The translations under genes and the position numbers were made by a program. Below are positions 15,250-22,837 of a stretch of 64,000 bases of DNA, in pieces. This DNA is from Thermocatellispora tengchongensis (GTDB lineage: Bacteria; Actinomycetota; Actinomycetes; Streptosporangiales; Streptosporangiaceae), in NCBI RefSeq assembly GCF_014202315.1, contig NZ_JACHGN010000027.1:18721-82720 (forward strand). Reading direction: 5' to 3'. Below the pieces are notes generated by a model. It ran no database searches and had not been told where the DNA came from. It saw only the letters and a program-made list of their open reading frames with translations. The stretch's first letter is position 1. Each line of letters starts with the position of its first letter.

Positions 15250-16236
15250 GTGGCTTGGGTGAACGTGATCCACTTCGGGCGCGATCGGCTGGCGGCGGCG
15301 CGTGAGGCCGCGGGGCGGGCCGCGGAGCTGCTGGAGGACGGCGACTACGAAGGGGCGCGGCGGGCCGCCGATCTCGGGATCGGGTTGCTGGAGGAGCCGG
15401 GCGCGGAGGAAGCGGGGGCGGACGCGCACCGGCGGGAGCTGGGCCGGCTGCTCGTACGGCGGGTGTTCGCCCGGTTCTCGCTGTCGGACCTGGACGGGGC
15501 CGCCGAGGACGCCCGCCGGGCGCACGCGGCGCTGGACGGGGTCGTGCGCACGGGCGACGACCCCGACGCCTACGACGCGGCCGACGCGCAGGTGTGGCTG
15601 GCCGGGCTGCTCGCCGCCGCCGGGCGGGACGACGAGGTGCGGGCGCTGGGCTGCGACCGGCTCGACCGCTACCGCGCCGCGGCCCTGACGACGCCGGAGG
15701 AGGCCCCGAGGCTGGCCGGGCTGCTCGGCCGGTACGGCGGCGCCATGCTCGCCATCGGCGAGTACGCGCGCGGCCACGAGCGCGTACGCGAGGCCCTGGA
15801 GATCTACCGGGCCCACGCCGGCGGGCTGTCCGCCGAGGACATGGCCCTGTTCGCGAACGCGGCCACCACGCTCGCCGAGAGCCTGGACCCCGGCCCGGAG
15901 ACCGCGCCCGAGATGCTGGCCGCGGCCGAGGACGCGGTGGCGTACTGGAGCCATCTGGCGGGCCGGGGAGCGCCGGTGATCGACTGGGTCGTCTACGCGA
16001 TGTACCTGCGCGGGATGGGCCTGGGCGCGCTGGACCACCCCGAGGCCGTGCAGGCACTGGTGGACGCGCGGTTCGTGCTGTTCTCCTTCTACGAGGAGGA
16101 CTCCCAGGACGCCGAGAAGCTGGCCGGGCTGCTCACCCGGGCCCTGGACGGCCGGGGCGAGGACCACTACATCAGCCGGGACGTCGCCGTGGCCGTGGGC
16201 CGCTGGATGCGCATCCGCAGGGACGCCGAGTCCTAG
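15250..16236 (+). CDS. Helical (TPR-like) hypothetical protein
   Basis: About 328 residues from the GTG that gives VAWVNVIHFGRDRL. The protein is almost entirely alanine/leucine-rich helical hairpins of 30-40 residues (ADLGIGLLEEPG, RVFARFSLSDLDGAAEDARRAHAAL, VWLAGLLAAAGRDDEV, GEYARGHERVREALEIYRAH), consistent with a tetratricopeptide-like solenoid. No catalytic motif, signal or membrane helix. The start is uncertain: GTG codons at 15250, 15259 and 15265 are all possible and none has a strong Shine-Dalgarno. Partner and function are unknown. Confidence 0.6.
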   Translation: MAWVNVIHFGRDRLAAAREAAGRAAELLEDGDYEGARRAADLGIGLLEEPGAEEAGADAHRRELGRLLVRRVFARFSLSDLDGAAEDARRAHAALDGVVRTGDDPDAYDAADAQVWLAGLLAAAGRDDEVRALGCDRLDRYRAAALTTPEEAPRLAGLLGRYGGAMLAIGEYARGHERVREALEIYRAHAGGLSAEDMALFANAATTLAESLDPGPETAPEMLAAAEDAVAYWSHLAGRGAPVIDWVVYAMYLRGMGLGALDHPEAVQALVDARFVLFSFYEEDSQDAEKLAGLLTRALDGRGEDHYISRDVAVAVGRWMRIRRDAES

Positions 16237-16343
16237 CCGCAGCCCGCCCGCGGCGGCTCCCGGCGTTAACGCCGAGGACACCTCCACCCCGCGACCATGG
16301 GGGACCGGCGGGGCGACGCCCGCCGTCAGGGAAGGGCTACAGG

Positions 16344-16994
16344 GTGCGTGTTCTGGTGATCGAGGACGAGAAGGTCATCGCGGACGGGATCGCGGAGTGG
16401 CTGCGCCGGGAGGCGTTCGCCGTGGACGTGGTGTACGACGGCGGGGCCGCGCAGGAGCGCCTGGGCGTCAACGAGTACGACGTCGTGGTGCTGGACCGGG
16501 ACGTCCCCGTGGTGCACGGCGACGAGGTGTGCCGTTCGATCGCGGAGGCGAGGGCCGGGGCCCGGGTGCTCATGCTCATCGCGGCCGGGCGGGTGCGCGA
16601 CCGGGTGGCCGGGGTGCCGGCCGACGACTACCTCCCCAAGCCGTTCTCGATGCTGGAGCTGTCCGCCCGGGTGCACGCGCTGGCCCGCCGGGCCAGGCCG
16701 ACGGCGCCGTCGGTGCTGAGCCGGGCGGGGATCAGGCTCGACCCGGACCACCGCGAGGTGTACCGGGACGACCGGCCGGTGCTGCTGGGCAACCGGGAGT
16801 TCGCGGTGCTCGCCGAGCTGATGCGCGCCGGAGGCGAGGTGGTCTCGGCCGAGGAGCTGCTGGAGCGCGTCTGGGACGAGCACATCGACCCGTTCACCAA
16901 CGTCGTACGGGTGACGGTGATGAAGCTGCGCCGCAAGCTCGGCGACCCGCCCGTGGTGCTGACCGTGCCCGGAGCGGGGTACCGCATCCGTTGA
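16344..16994 (+). CDS. OmpR-family response regulator
   Basis: 216 residues, GTG start. The receiver domain reads VRVLVIEDEKVIADGIAEWLRR with acidic residues at positions 8-9, the phospho-acceptor region VVLDRDVPVVHGDEV near residue 51, and the conserved lysine in DDYLPKPFS near residue 100. The C-terminal winged helix has REFAVLAELMRAGGEVVSAEELLERVWDE and VVRVTVMKLRRKLGDPPVVLTVPGAGYRIR. The conserved Ser/Thr switch residue region reads MLIAAG rather than LTA, so signalling may be non-canonical. No histidine kinase gene follows; the next ~290 bp have no gene, so it is orphaned here. Confidence 0.9.
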   Translation: MRVLVIEDEKVIADGIAEWLRREAFAVDVVYDGGAAQERLGVNEYDVVVLDRDVPVVHGDEVCRSIAEARAGARVLMLIAAGRVRDRVAGVPADDYLPKPFSMLELSARVHALARRARPTAPSVLSRAGIRLDPDHREVYRDDRPVLLGNREFAVLAELMRAGGEVVSAEELLERVWDEHIDPFTNVVRVTVMKLRRKLGDPPVVLTVPGAGYRIR

Positions 16995-17287
16995 GCGGCC
17001 GGCGGGCGGCCCGGTAAGTGGCCCGGTAAGCGGCCCCGCTCCCGCTCGCCGACCGGCCGCTGCTCAGGGACGGCATCGAGCGGACCCGCGCCGAGCGGCG
17101 GCGCGGCACGTCCCCGGCCCGGTGCCGCGATCGGTCCCGGCAGGGGGTCGCGGGAAGTCAACGACCTCCCTGTTGGAAGATGTGCCCTCTTGTACGTTTC
17201 GGTGCCGTGAACTAGCTTTGCGGCTCAGGCAAGCGCTTTCCAAGGCGATCGCCCTACCCGGTTTTTCCGACCCCCCGAGGAGAGACT
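16995..17287. promoter_or_regulatory. Gene-free stretch with promoter and LacI-type operator at its end
   Basis: The first ~170 bp are GC-rich with no gene. A plausible truncated kinase is not visible in any frame. From about 17160 the composition becomes less GC-rich and contains the promoter TTGTAC (17190-17195)-N17-TAGCTT (17213-17218). Confidence 0.5.
17228..17241. promoter_or_regulatory. LacI-family operator (GGCAAGCGCTTTCC)
   Basis: The site matches the LacI/GalR-family consensus GGAAAGCGCTTTCC at 13 of 14 positions, with the perfect core AAGCGCTT. It begins ten bases after the -10 hexamer TAGCTT, so a bound repressor would cover the start region. The sugar-binding lipoprotein operon lies downstream. 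No LacI-family gene is in the window. Confidence 0.7.
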
Positions 17288-17422
17288 GTGCCGGACCCGT
17301 TGAGTCGCCGCACCTTCATCGCCGTCACGGGCCCCGCGTTCGCCGGTGCGGTGGCGCCGCTGCGGGCGCGCAGTCAGATCGCCGAGGCCGCCACGGCGCC
17401 CCTGGGGGTGACCGTCGCATGA
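17288..17422 (+). CDS. 44-codon micro-ORF with Tat-like signal, possible gene remnant
   Basis: GTG start preceded by GAGGAGAGAC at good spacing. The peptide starts VPDPLSRRTFIAVTGPAFAG, which has the twin-arginine pattern SRRTFIA followed by a hydrophobic segment and small residues, then RARSQIAEAAT before TGA. This is what the start of a Tat-exported protein looks like, but translation stops after 44 residues. It lies between the LacI-type operator and the sugar-binding protein gene (57 bp gap). It could be a remnant of a deleted exported hydrolase, a leader peptide, or a tiny exported peptide. A different reading of the stop would be needed for a longer gene; none is visible downstream in frame. 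Confidence 0.4.
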   Translation: MPDPLSRRTFIAVTGPAFAGAVAPLRARSQIAEAATAPLGVTVA

Positions 17423-17479
17423 GCGCCATCGGCGACGACCGGCGGAAAGCAGCAACCCCCGTGGAAAGGACGTGCACCG

Positions 17480-18766
17480 ATGCGGTCAGGAACCTTGGCC
17501 CGGCTCGCGGTGGCCGGCGCCCTCGTCGCCGCCACCGCGGCCTGCGGCGGTTCGGGCGGTGACTCCGGCGGTGGCAAGATCGAGCTGCGCTTCACCTGGT
17601 GGGGCTCCGACGTCCGGCACCAGGTGACGCAGAAGGCGATCCAGGCGTTCGAGGCGGCCAACCCGAACATCACCGTCAAGGGCGAGTACGGCGAGTGGAA
17701 CGGCTACTGGGACAAGCTGGCCACCACCGTCGCCGCGAACGACGCCCCCGACGTGATCCAGATGGACGAGCGCTACCTGCGCGAGTACGCCGACCGCGGG
17801 GCGCTGCTGGACCTGAGGCAGCAGAAGGCGCTGCGCACGAACGAGATCGAGCCGGCCTCCCTCCGGGCCGGCGAGGTGGACGGCGGCCTGTACGGCCTGT
17901 CGGCCGGCATCAACGCCTACGCGATCGTGGCCAACCCGGCGCTGTTCGAGGCCGCCGAGGTCGAGTTACCCGACGACGAGACCTGGACCTGGGAGGACTA
18001 CGCCCGCATCGCCAAGGAGATCACCGAGAAGTCCTCCGGCGTGTACGGCTCGCAGGCGTACGGGAACGAGGAAACGGCCCTTTCGGTGTGGGCCCGCCAG
18101 CACGGCGAGTCGCTCTACACCGCCGACGGCAAGCTCGGCGTGACCGCCGCCACGGTCGCCTCCTGGTACCAGAACCTGCTGAACATGCAGAAGGACAAAG
18201 GGCTGCCCCCGGCCGACGTCACCGCCCAGGACATGATCGCCCCGCTCGACCAGTCGCTGGTGGGCACCAACAAGGTCGCCATGGGCTGGTGGTGGAGCAA
18301 CCAGCTCGCCGCGCTGAGCAAGGCCAGTGGCGAGAAGCTCACGCTGCTGCGGCTGCCCAGCGTCACCGGCAAGGCCGCCGAGAACGGCTCGTACTACAAG
18401 GCGTCGATGTACTGGTCGATCTCCTCGCGCACCGAGCACCCCGAGGAGGCGGCGAAGTTCGTCGACTTCCTCGCCAACACCACCCAGGCGGGCGACATCA
18501 TCCTGTCCGACCGCGGGGTGCAGCCCAACACCACCGTACGGGCCGCGATCGGCGGCAAGCTGCCCGCCGAGGAGAAGGCGGCCCAGACCTTCATCGAGGA
18601 CATCCGCGACGAGCTGGGCCCGGTGCCCGCGCCCCCGCCGCCGGGCGGAGGCGGCGCGCAGAAGATCCTGCAGCGCTACACCCAGGAGGTGCTGTTCGAG
18701 CGGCTGCCCCCGGCACAGGCCGCCGAGCGGTTCCTCAAGGAGCTCGGGTCGGAGATCACCAGTTGA
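17480..18766 (+). CDS. Carbohydrate ABC transporter substrate-binding lipoprotein
   Basis: 428 residues. A lipoprotein signal (MRSGTLARLAVAGALVAATAAC) ends in the lipobox cysteine at about residue 22, followed by a Gly/Ser linker. The mature part is a family 1 extracellular solute-binding protein: IELRFTWWGSDVRHQVTQKAI, VQ-type loop APDVIQMDERYLREYAD near residue 90, GLSAGINAYAIVANPALFE near 140, and the conserved WSISSRTEHPEEAAKFVDFLA near 315. Binds an extracellular sugar or oligosaccharide. GGAAAGGACG is the Shine-Dalgarno. No permease or ATPase genes follow, so it must use a transporter encoded elsewhere. Likely LacI-controlled through the operator at 17228. Confidence 0.92.
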   Translation: MRSGTLARLAVAGALVAATAACGGSGGDSGGGKIELRFTWWGSDVRHQVTQKAIQAFEAANPNITVKGEYGEWNGYWDKLATTVAANDAPDVIQMDERYLREYADRGALLDLRQQKALRTNEIEPASLRAGEVDGGLYGLSAGINAYAIVANPALFEAAEVELPDDETWTWEDYARIAKEITEKSSGVYGSQAYGNEETALSVWARQHGESLYTADGKLGVTAATVASWYQNLLNMQKDKGLPPADVTAQDMIAPLDQSLVGTNKVAMGWWWSNQLAALSKASGEKLTLLRLPSVTGKAAENGSYYKASMYWSISSRTEHPEEAAKFVDFLANTTQAGDIILSDRGVQPNTTVRAAIGGKLPAEEKAAQTFIEDIRDELGPVPAPPPPGGGGAQKILQRYTQEVLFERLPPAQAAERFLKELGSEITS

Positions 18767-19830
18767 GCGGCGAGCGGAGCGGGCGCAGGGCCAGGGTGGC
18801 GATCGTCGGCGCGGGCGCGATAGCGGCGCACTCGCACATGCCCGCGCTCGCCGCGCAGGCCCACCGCGCCGAGGTCGTGGCCGCGGTGGACACCGACCCG
18901 GCCAGGGTCAGGGAGTTCTGCGCCGGCCACGGGGTGCCCGCCGGCTACACCTCCTTGGAGGAGATGCTGGCGGCCGAGCGCCCGGACATCGTGCACGTGT
19001 GCACGCCCCCGTTCCTGCACGCCCAGCAGGTCGTGGCCTGCCTGGAGGCGGGCGCGTGGGTGTGGTGCGAGAAGCCGCTGTGCCTGTCGCTGGCGGAGTT
19101 CGACGCGATCTCGGCGGCGGAGGGCGACGGGGGGCCGTACTGCGCGGTGGTGTTCCAGCACCGCTTCGGCTCCGGGGCGCGGCACCTGCGCGACCTGGCC
19201 GCGTGCGGCGCGCTCGGGCGTCCCCTGGTCGCGGTGTGCTCCACCACCTGGTTCCGCGCGCCGGAGTACTTCGCGGTGCCCTGGCGCGGGCGCTGGGACA
19301 CCGAGGGCGGCGGCCCGGCCATGGGCCACGGCATCCACCAGATGGACCTGATGCTCTCGGTCCTGGGGGAGTGGCGGGAGGTGCGCGCCATGGCCGGCCG
19401 CCTGGACCGCGACACCGAGGCCGAGGACGTGTCCATGGCCCTGGTCCGCTTCGAGAACGGGGCGATGGCGAGCGTGGTCAACAGCCTGCTCTCGCCGCGC
19501 GAGGAGAGCTACCTGCGCTTCGACTTCGCCGAGGCGACCGTCGAACTGCGCCACCTGTACGGCTACCGCAACGCCGACTGGTCCTCCACCTCGCCGCTGT
19601 GGTCCCCCGGCGAGGACGTGCCCAGCTCGCACGCCGCCCAGCTCGGCGCGGTGCTGGACGCGTACGAGAAGGGCGTGCGCCCGCCCGTCGGCGGGGCCGA
19701 CGCGCGCGCCACCCTGGAACTGGTGGCCGGCCTGTACGCCGCCGCGCTCACCGGCGCCCCCGTGCGCCGCGCCGAACTCACCCCGGACCACCCCTTCTAC
19801 CCCAGAATGAACGGAGGACTGAGCCTGTGA
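18763..19830 (+). CDS. Gfo/Idh/MocA-family oxidoreductase
   Basis: 355 residues if the TTG in the TTGA overlap with the binding-protein stop is the start; GTG at 18796 (VAIVGAGAIA) is an alternative. The Rossmann motif is VAIVGAGAIAAHSHMPAL, followed by VVAAVDTD, and the family's catalytic-lysine segment is WCEKPLCLS near residue 105. Active-site region GGGPAMGHGIHQMDLMLSVLG near residue 190 has the expected His. Probably oxidises a sugar imported via the upstream binding protein. The downstream DUF6807 gene starts in a GTGA overlap with its stop, so all three genes form one operon. Confidence 0.9.
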   Translation: MSGERSGRRARVAIVGAGAIAAHSHMPALAAQAHRAEVVAAVDTDPARVREFCAGHGVPAGYTSLEEMLAAERPDIVHVCTPPFLHAQQVVACLEAGAWVWCEKPLCLSLAEFDAISAAEGDGGPYCAVVFQHRFGSGARHLRDLAACGALGRPLVAVCSTTWFRAPEYFAVPWRGRWDTEGGGPAMGHGIHQMDLMLSVLGEWREVRAMAGRLDRDTEAEDVSMALVRFENGAMASVVNSLLSPREESYLRFDFAEATVELRHLYGYRNADWSSTSPLWSPGEDVPSSHAAQLGAVLDAYEKGVRPPVGGADARATLELVAGLYAAALTGAPVRRAELTPDHPFYPRMNGGLSL

Positions 19831-20672
19831 AGGACACCGGCGCCGAGCTGGTCCACGAGATCGGCGGGGTCGAGGTGCTGCGGTACGTCTACCGCCCCGA
19901 CATGCCGCAGCGAGAGTCGCCCAAGCCGTACTTCCACCCGCTGCGCACCCTGAGCGGCGACCTCGTCACCGGCTACCGGCCGCACGACCACCGCTGGCAC
20001 AAGGGCCTGCAGATGACCGTCTCGCACCTGTCGGGGCAGAACTTCTGGGGCGGCGGCAGCTACGTGCACGGCCAGGGCTACGTGGACCTGCCCAACAACG
20101 GGTCCATGCGGCATGAGGAGTGGCTGGCCCCGGGCGTCGAGCGGCTCACCTGGTGGACCCAGGACGGCGAGCACTGGGTGGACGAGACCCGTACCATCGA
20201 GGTCGCCGAGGGCGAGGGGTGGTGGCGGCTGGGCTTCGCCACCACGCTGCGCAACGTGCGGGGCGAGGACCTTCTGTTCGGCAGCCCCACCTCCCACGGC
20301 CGTCCCGCCGCCGGCTACAGCGGCCTGTTCTGGCGCGGGCCGCGCGACTTCACCGGCGGCACGGTGCTCGCCTCCGACGGCCAGGGCGGGCCGGAGATGA
20401 TGGGCCGCACCGCGTCCTGGCTCGCCTACGTCGGGCAGCACGACGAGGTGGACCGGCACTCCACGCTGCTGTTCCTCGCCGGGCCCGGCCAGACCTGGTT
20501 CGTGCGCACCGAGCCGTTCCCCGCGGTCAACCCCTCGATCGCGTTCTCGGAGGACGTGCGCCTGCCCCCGGGCGGCGTCATGGACCTCCGCTACGCCCTG
20601 GTCGTCGCCGACGGGGCCCTGGACCGCGGCCGGCTGGAGTCGCTGGCCGCGGACCTCGCCCCCACCCCGTAG
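19827..20672 (+). CDS. DUF6807 (PmoA-like) family protein
   Basis: 281 residues, GTG start overlapping the previous stop. The segments YVYRPDMPQRESPKPYFHPLRTLSGD, TGYRPHDHRWHKGLQM and LLFGSPTSHGRPAAGYSGLFWRG match the family annotated as DUF6807 or methane-oxygenase PmoA-like, a name that is historical: these proteins are not methane oxygenases. Members usually sit with Gfo/Idh/MocA oxidoreductases and sugar transport genes, exactly as here, so a role in carbohydrate catabolism is likely. Several conserved His residues (HPL, HDHRWH) suggest a metal site. Confidence 0.85.
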   Translation: MKDTGAELVHEIGGVEVLRYVYRPDMPQRESPKPYFHPLRTLSGDLVTGYRPHDHRWHKGLQMTVSHLSGQNFWGGGSYVHGQGYVDLPNNGSMRHEEWLAPGVERLTWWTQDGEHWVDETRTIEVAEGEGWWRLGFATTLRNVRGEDLLFGSPTSHGRPAAGYSGLFWRGPRDFTGGTVLASDGQGGPEMMGRTASWLAYVGQHDEVDRHSTLLFLAGPGQTWFVRTEPFPAVNPSIAFSEDVRLPPGGVMDLRYALVVADGALDRGRLESLAADLAPTP

Positions 20673-20699
20673 CCGGGGGACCGGGGCGCGGCGGGCCGG

Positions 20700-21341
20700 T
20701 CAGTACTGGTTCTCGCGCGCGTCCCGGTCCAGGGCCGCGTTCACCTCCGCCTCGTCGATCCGGTCGTCCCCCTGCTGGCTGCGCACCAGGCTGCCCGCGC
20801 TGGGCACGTTGCGCCGGTCGGGCCAGGTGGTGTGGTCCCACAGCGAGGAGCGCAGGAACGCCTTCGCGCAGTGCAGGAACAGCTCCTCGACCTCCACCAC
20901 GATGGCCAGGTCGGGCGTCTTGCCCTGGACGGTCATCCGCTCCAGGAACGGCGCCCCCGTCACGATCGAGGCCCTGCCGTTGACGCGCAGGGTCTCGTTC
21001 ACGCCCGGGATGATGAACAGGGTGCCCACGCGCGGGCGGCTGAGGATGTTGCGCATGCTGTCCAGGCGGCGGTTGCCCCTGCGGTCGGCGATGGCCAGCC
21101 GCTTGTCGTCCAGGACCAGCACGCTGCCCGCCGGGTCGCCGCGCGGGGACACATCGACGTTCCCCTCCTCGTCGGCGGTGGCCAGCAGGAAGAACGGCGA
21201 CGCCTCGATGAACCGGCGCGACTGCTCGTCGATGTGGTCGGTGCCCTTGTTGGCGATGGACTCGTGCGGGGGCTTGACGAACTCGCGGAGCTCGGCCTCC
21301 GTGCCGAGCACCCGCATGCCGGCCGTGATCTCATCTCGCAT
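20700..21341 (-). CDS. Pyridoxamine 5'-phosphate oxidase-family flavin-binding protein
   Basis: 213 residues. A split-barrel flavin/F420-binding fold with SRRFIEASPFFLLATADEEGNVDVSPRGDPAG near residue 42, LAIADRRGNRRLDSMRNIL near 82 and VGTLFIIPGVNETLRVNGRASI near 105. This is the MSMEG_1061-like subgroup of PPOX proteins, about 200 residues long, whose members reduce or bind unknown substrates. It converges with the DUF6807 gene (27 bp gap) and diverges from the crotonase. Confidence 0.85.
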   Translation of the reverse strand: MRDEITAGMRVLGTEAELREFVKPPHESIANKGTDHIDEQSRRFIEASPFFLLATADEEGNVDVSPRGDPAGSVLVLDDKRLAIADRRGNRRLDSMRNILSRPRVGTLFIIPGVNETLRVNGRASIVTGAPFLERMTVQGKTPDLAIVVEVEELFLHCAKAFLRSSLWDHTTWPDRRNVPSAGSLVRSQQGDDRIDEAEVNAALDRDARENQY

Positions 21342-21400
21342 TCCCCCATCATCCAGGACGGTGCTCTGGACACCGACCCCGGTTCACCGTAACTTTGTTC

Positions 21401-21415
21401 CGTAACATTGTCACG
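21401..21415. promoter_or_regulatory. 15-bp quasi-palindrome, candidate TetR operator
   Basis: CGTAACATTGTCACG matches its reverse complement at 12 of 15 positions, and a half-site CCGTAACTTTG repeats 14 bp upstream. It lies just before the crotonase start and 750 bp before a TetR gene in the same direction. The site would cover the TTG at 21408, arguing against that codon as the start. Confidence 0.45.
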
Positions 21416-21434
21416 AAACCTCCTGGAGGCGTGC

Positions 21435-22136
21435 GTGGACGGCGCGCTCGTCACGTACCGGCTGGACGGGCCGGTGGCCACGATCACCATGGACGACGGC
21501 AAGGCGAACGCGCTGTCGCCGCGCATGCTCGCCGAGCTGGACGCCGCGCTCGACCGCGCCGCCGCCGACGGCGCGGTGGTCCTGCTCACCGGCCGCGAGG
21601 GGATCTTCTCCGCCGGGTTCGACCTGAAGGTGCTCGCGGCGGGCGGGACCGCGATGCGCGACCTGGTCGCCGCCGGCTTCACGCTGGCCGAGCGGGTGCT
21701 CGGCTTCCCGGCCCCCGTCGTCGCCGCGTGCGGCGGGCACGCGATGGCGATGGCCGCGTTCCTGCTGGCCTGCGCCGACCACCGGATCGGGGCGCGCGGG
21801 CCGTACAAGATCGCCACCAACGAGGTCGCCATCGGCATCACCATGCCGCGCGCCGCGGTCGAGATCTGCGCCCAGCGGCTCACGCCCGCCTTCCGCGAGC
21901 GGGCGCTCGTCCTGGCCGAGGTGTTCCCGCCCGAGGAGGCGGTCGCCGCCGGGTTCCTGGACCGCGTCGTGGACGCGGCCGAGCTGGAGAAGACGGCGCG
22001 CGAGACCGCCCTCGCGCTGGCCGGGCTCGACCGCGCCGCCCACGCCGCCACCAAGCGCCGCGTCCGCGGCCCCGCGCTGGCCGCCCTGCGCGCCGCCATC
22101 GAGGCCGACCGCGCCGAGCTGACGCCCGCTCCCTGA
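21435..22136 (+). CDS. Enoyl-CoA hydratase/isomerase (crotonase) family protein
   Basis: 233 residues from the GTG giving VDGALVTYRLDGP. GGAGG at 21425-21429 sits five bases upstream, so I prefer it to TTG at 21408. Crotonase features: TITMDDGKANALSPRM near residue 16, the oxyanion-hole segment FSAGFDLKVLA near 57, and GGHAMAMAAFLLACADHRIG near 103, the second oxyanion glycine region. The catalytic glutamates of true hydratases are not evident (IGITMPRAAVEI region), so isomerase, hydrolase or another crotonase activity is possible. Followed by a TetR regulator 25 bp downstream, probably its controller. Confidence 0.88.
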   Translation: MDGALVTYRLDGPVATITMDDGKANALSPRMLAELDAALDRAAADGAVVLLTGREGIFSAGFDLKVLAAGGTAMRDLVAAGFTLAERVLGFPAPVVAACGGHAMAMAAFLLACADHRIGARGPYKIATNEVAIGITMPRAAVEICAQRLTPAFRERALVLAEVFPPEEAVAAGFLDRVVDAAELEKTARETALALAGLDRAAHAATKRRVRGPALAALRAAIEADRAELTPAP

Positions 22137-22161
22137 CCCCCGCCCGGCTACGATCCACACC

Positions 22162-22779
22162 ATGCCGAGGGCCAAGCAGCGCACTCCCGAGCTGCGCGAA
22201 CGCGTGCTGGACGCCGCCGTCGGCCTGCTCGCGAACGAGGGCGTCGCCGCCTTCACCGCGCGCAACGTCGCCCGCGAGGCCGGGACCTCCACCCCGGCCA
22301 TCTACGAGCTGTTCGGCGACAAGGCCGGCCTCGTACGCGAGGTGTTCTTCGCCGGGTTCCGGCTGCTGCGCGCCCGCCTCGGCGAGGTGCCCGAGACCGC
22401 CGACCCCCGGGCCGACCTGGAACGGCTCGCCGAGGTCTACCGGGCGTTCCTGCGCGAGAACCCGGTGCTGGCCGCGGTGATGTTCTCCCGCCCGTTCGCC
22501 GACTTCGACCCCGGCCCGGCCGAGATCGAGGCCGGCGGCTCGGTGCGCGCGTTCGTCGTCGCCCGCGTACGCCGCGCGGCCGAGGCCGGCGTGCTCGCGG
22601 GCGACCCGGTGGACGCCGCCCACGTCCTGGTCGCGCTGGTCCAGGGCATGGCCGCCGCCGAGCTCACCCACCGCCTCGGCACGTCGGAGGAGTCGGTGGA
22701 CCGCCGCTGGGCCCTGGCGGTGCGGGCGGTCCTCGACGGCCTGGCGTCCCGGCCCGGAAACGGGCCCCCGCCGGGCTGA
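22162..22779 (+). CDS. TetR-family transcriptional regulator
   Basis: 205 residues. The N-terminal helix-turn-helix reads LRERVLDAAVGLLANEGVAAFTARNVAREAGTSTPAIYELFGDKAGLVREVF, the standard TetR DNA-binding domain. The C-terminal part (HVLVALVQGMAAAELTHRLG) resembles the WHG-type TetR ligand domain. It is in the same direction as the crotonase gene, and the palindrome at 21401 is a candidate target. Confidence 0.92.
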   Translation: MPRAKQRTPELRERVLDAAVGLLANEGVAAFTARNVAREAGTSTPAIYELFGDKAGLVREVFFAGFRLLRARLGEVPETADPRADLERLAEVYRAFLRENPVLAAVMFSRPFADFDPGPAEIEAGGSVRAFVVARVRRAAEAGVLAGDPVDAAHVLVALVQGMAAAELTHRLGTSEESVDRRWALAVRAVLDGLASRPGNGPPPG

Positions 22780-22837
22780 ACTGCGCGCGGCGGCGCGGCG
22801 TACCTACCTTCGACCGCCTCTGGCGAAGGAGCCGCGC

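Noticed and set aside
12196-16287. A 1363-codon open frame on the minus strand across the permease, GntR and helical-protein genes
   Set aside because: It is the antisense shadow of real plus-strand genes; its product is Ala/Gly/Arg/His-rich low complexity with no domain, a normal effect at this GC content.
16995-17287. Possible truncated histidine kinase after the OmpR-type regulator
   Set aside because: No H-box, N-box or HAMP-like segment could be read in any frame.
18763-20672. Particulate methane monooxygenase subunit
   Set aside because: The PmoA-like label of the DUF6807 family is historical; the protein is soluble and sits in a sugar operon.
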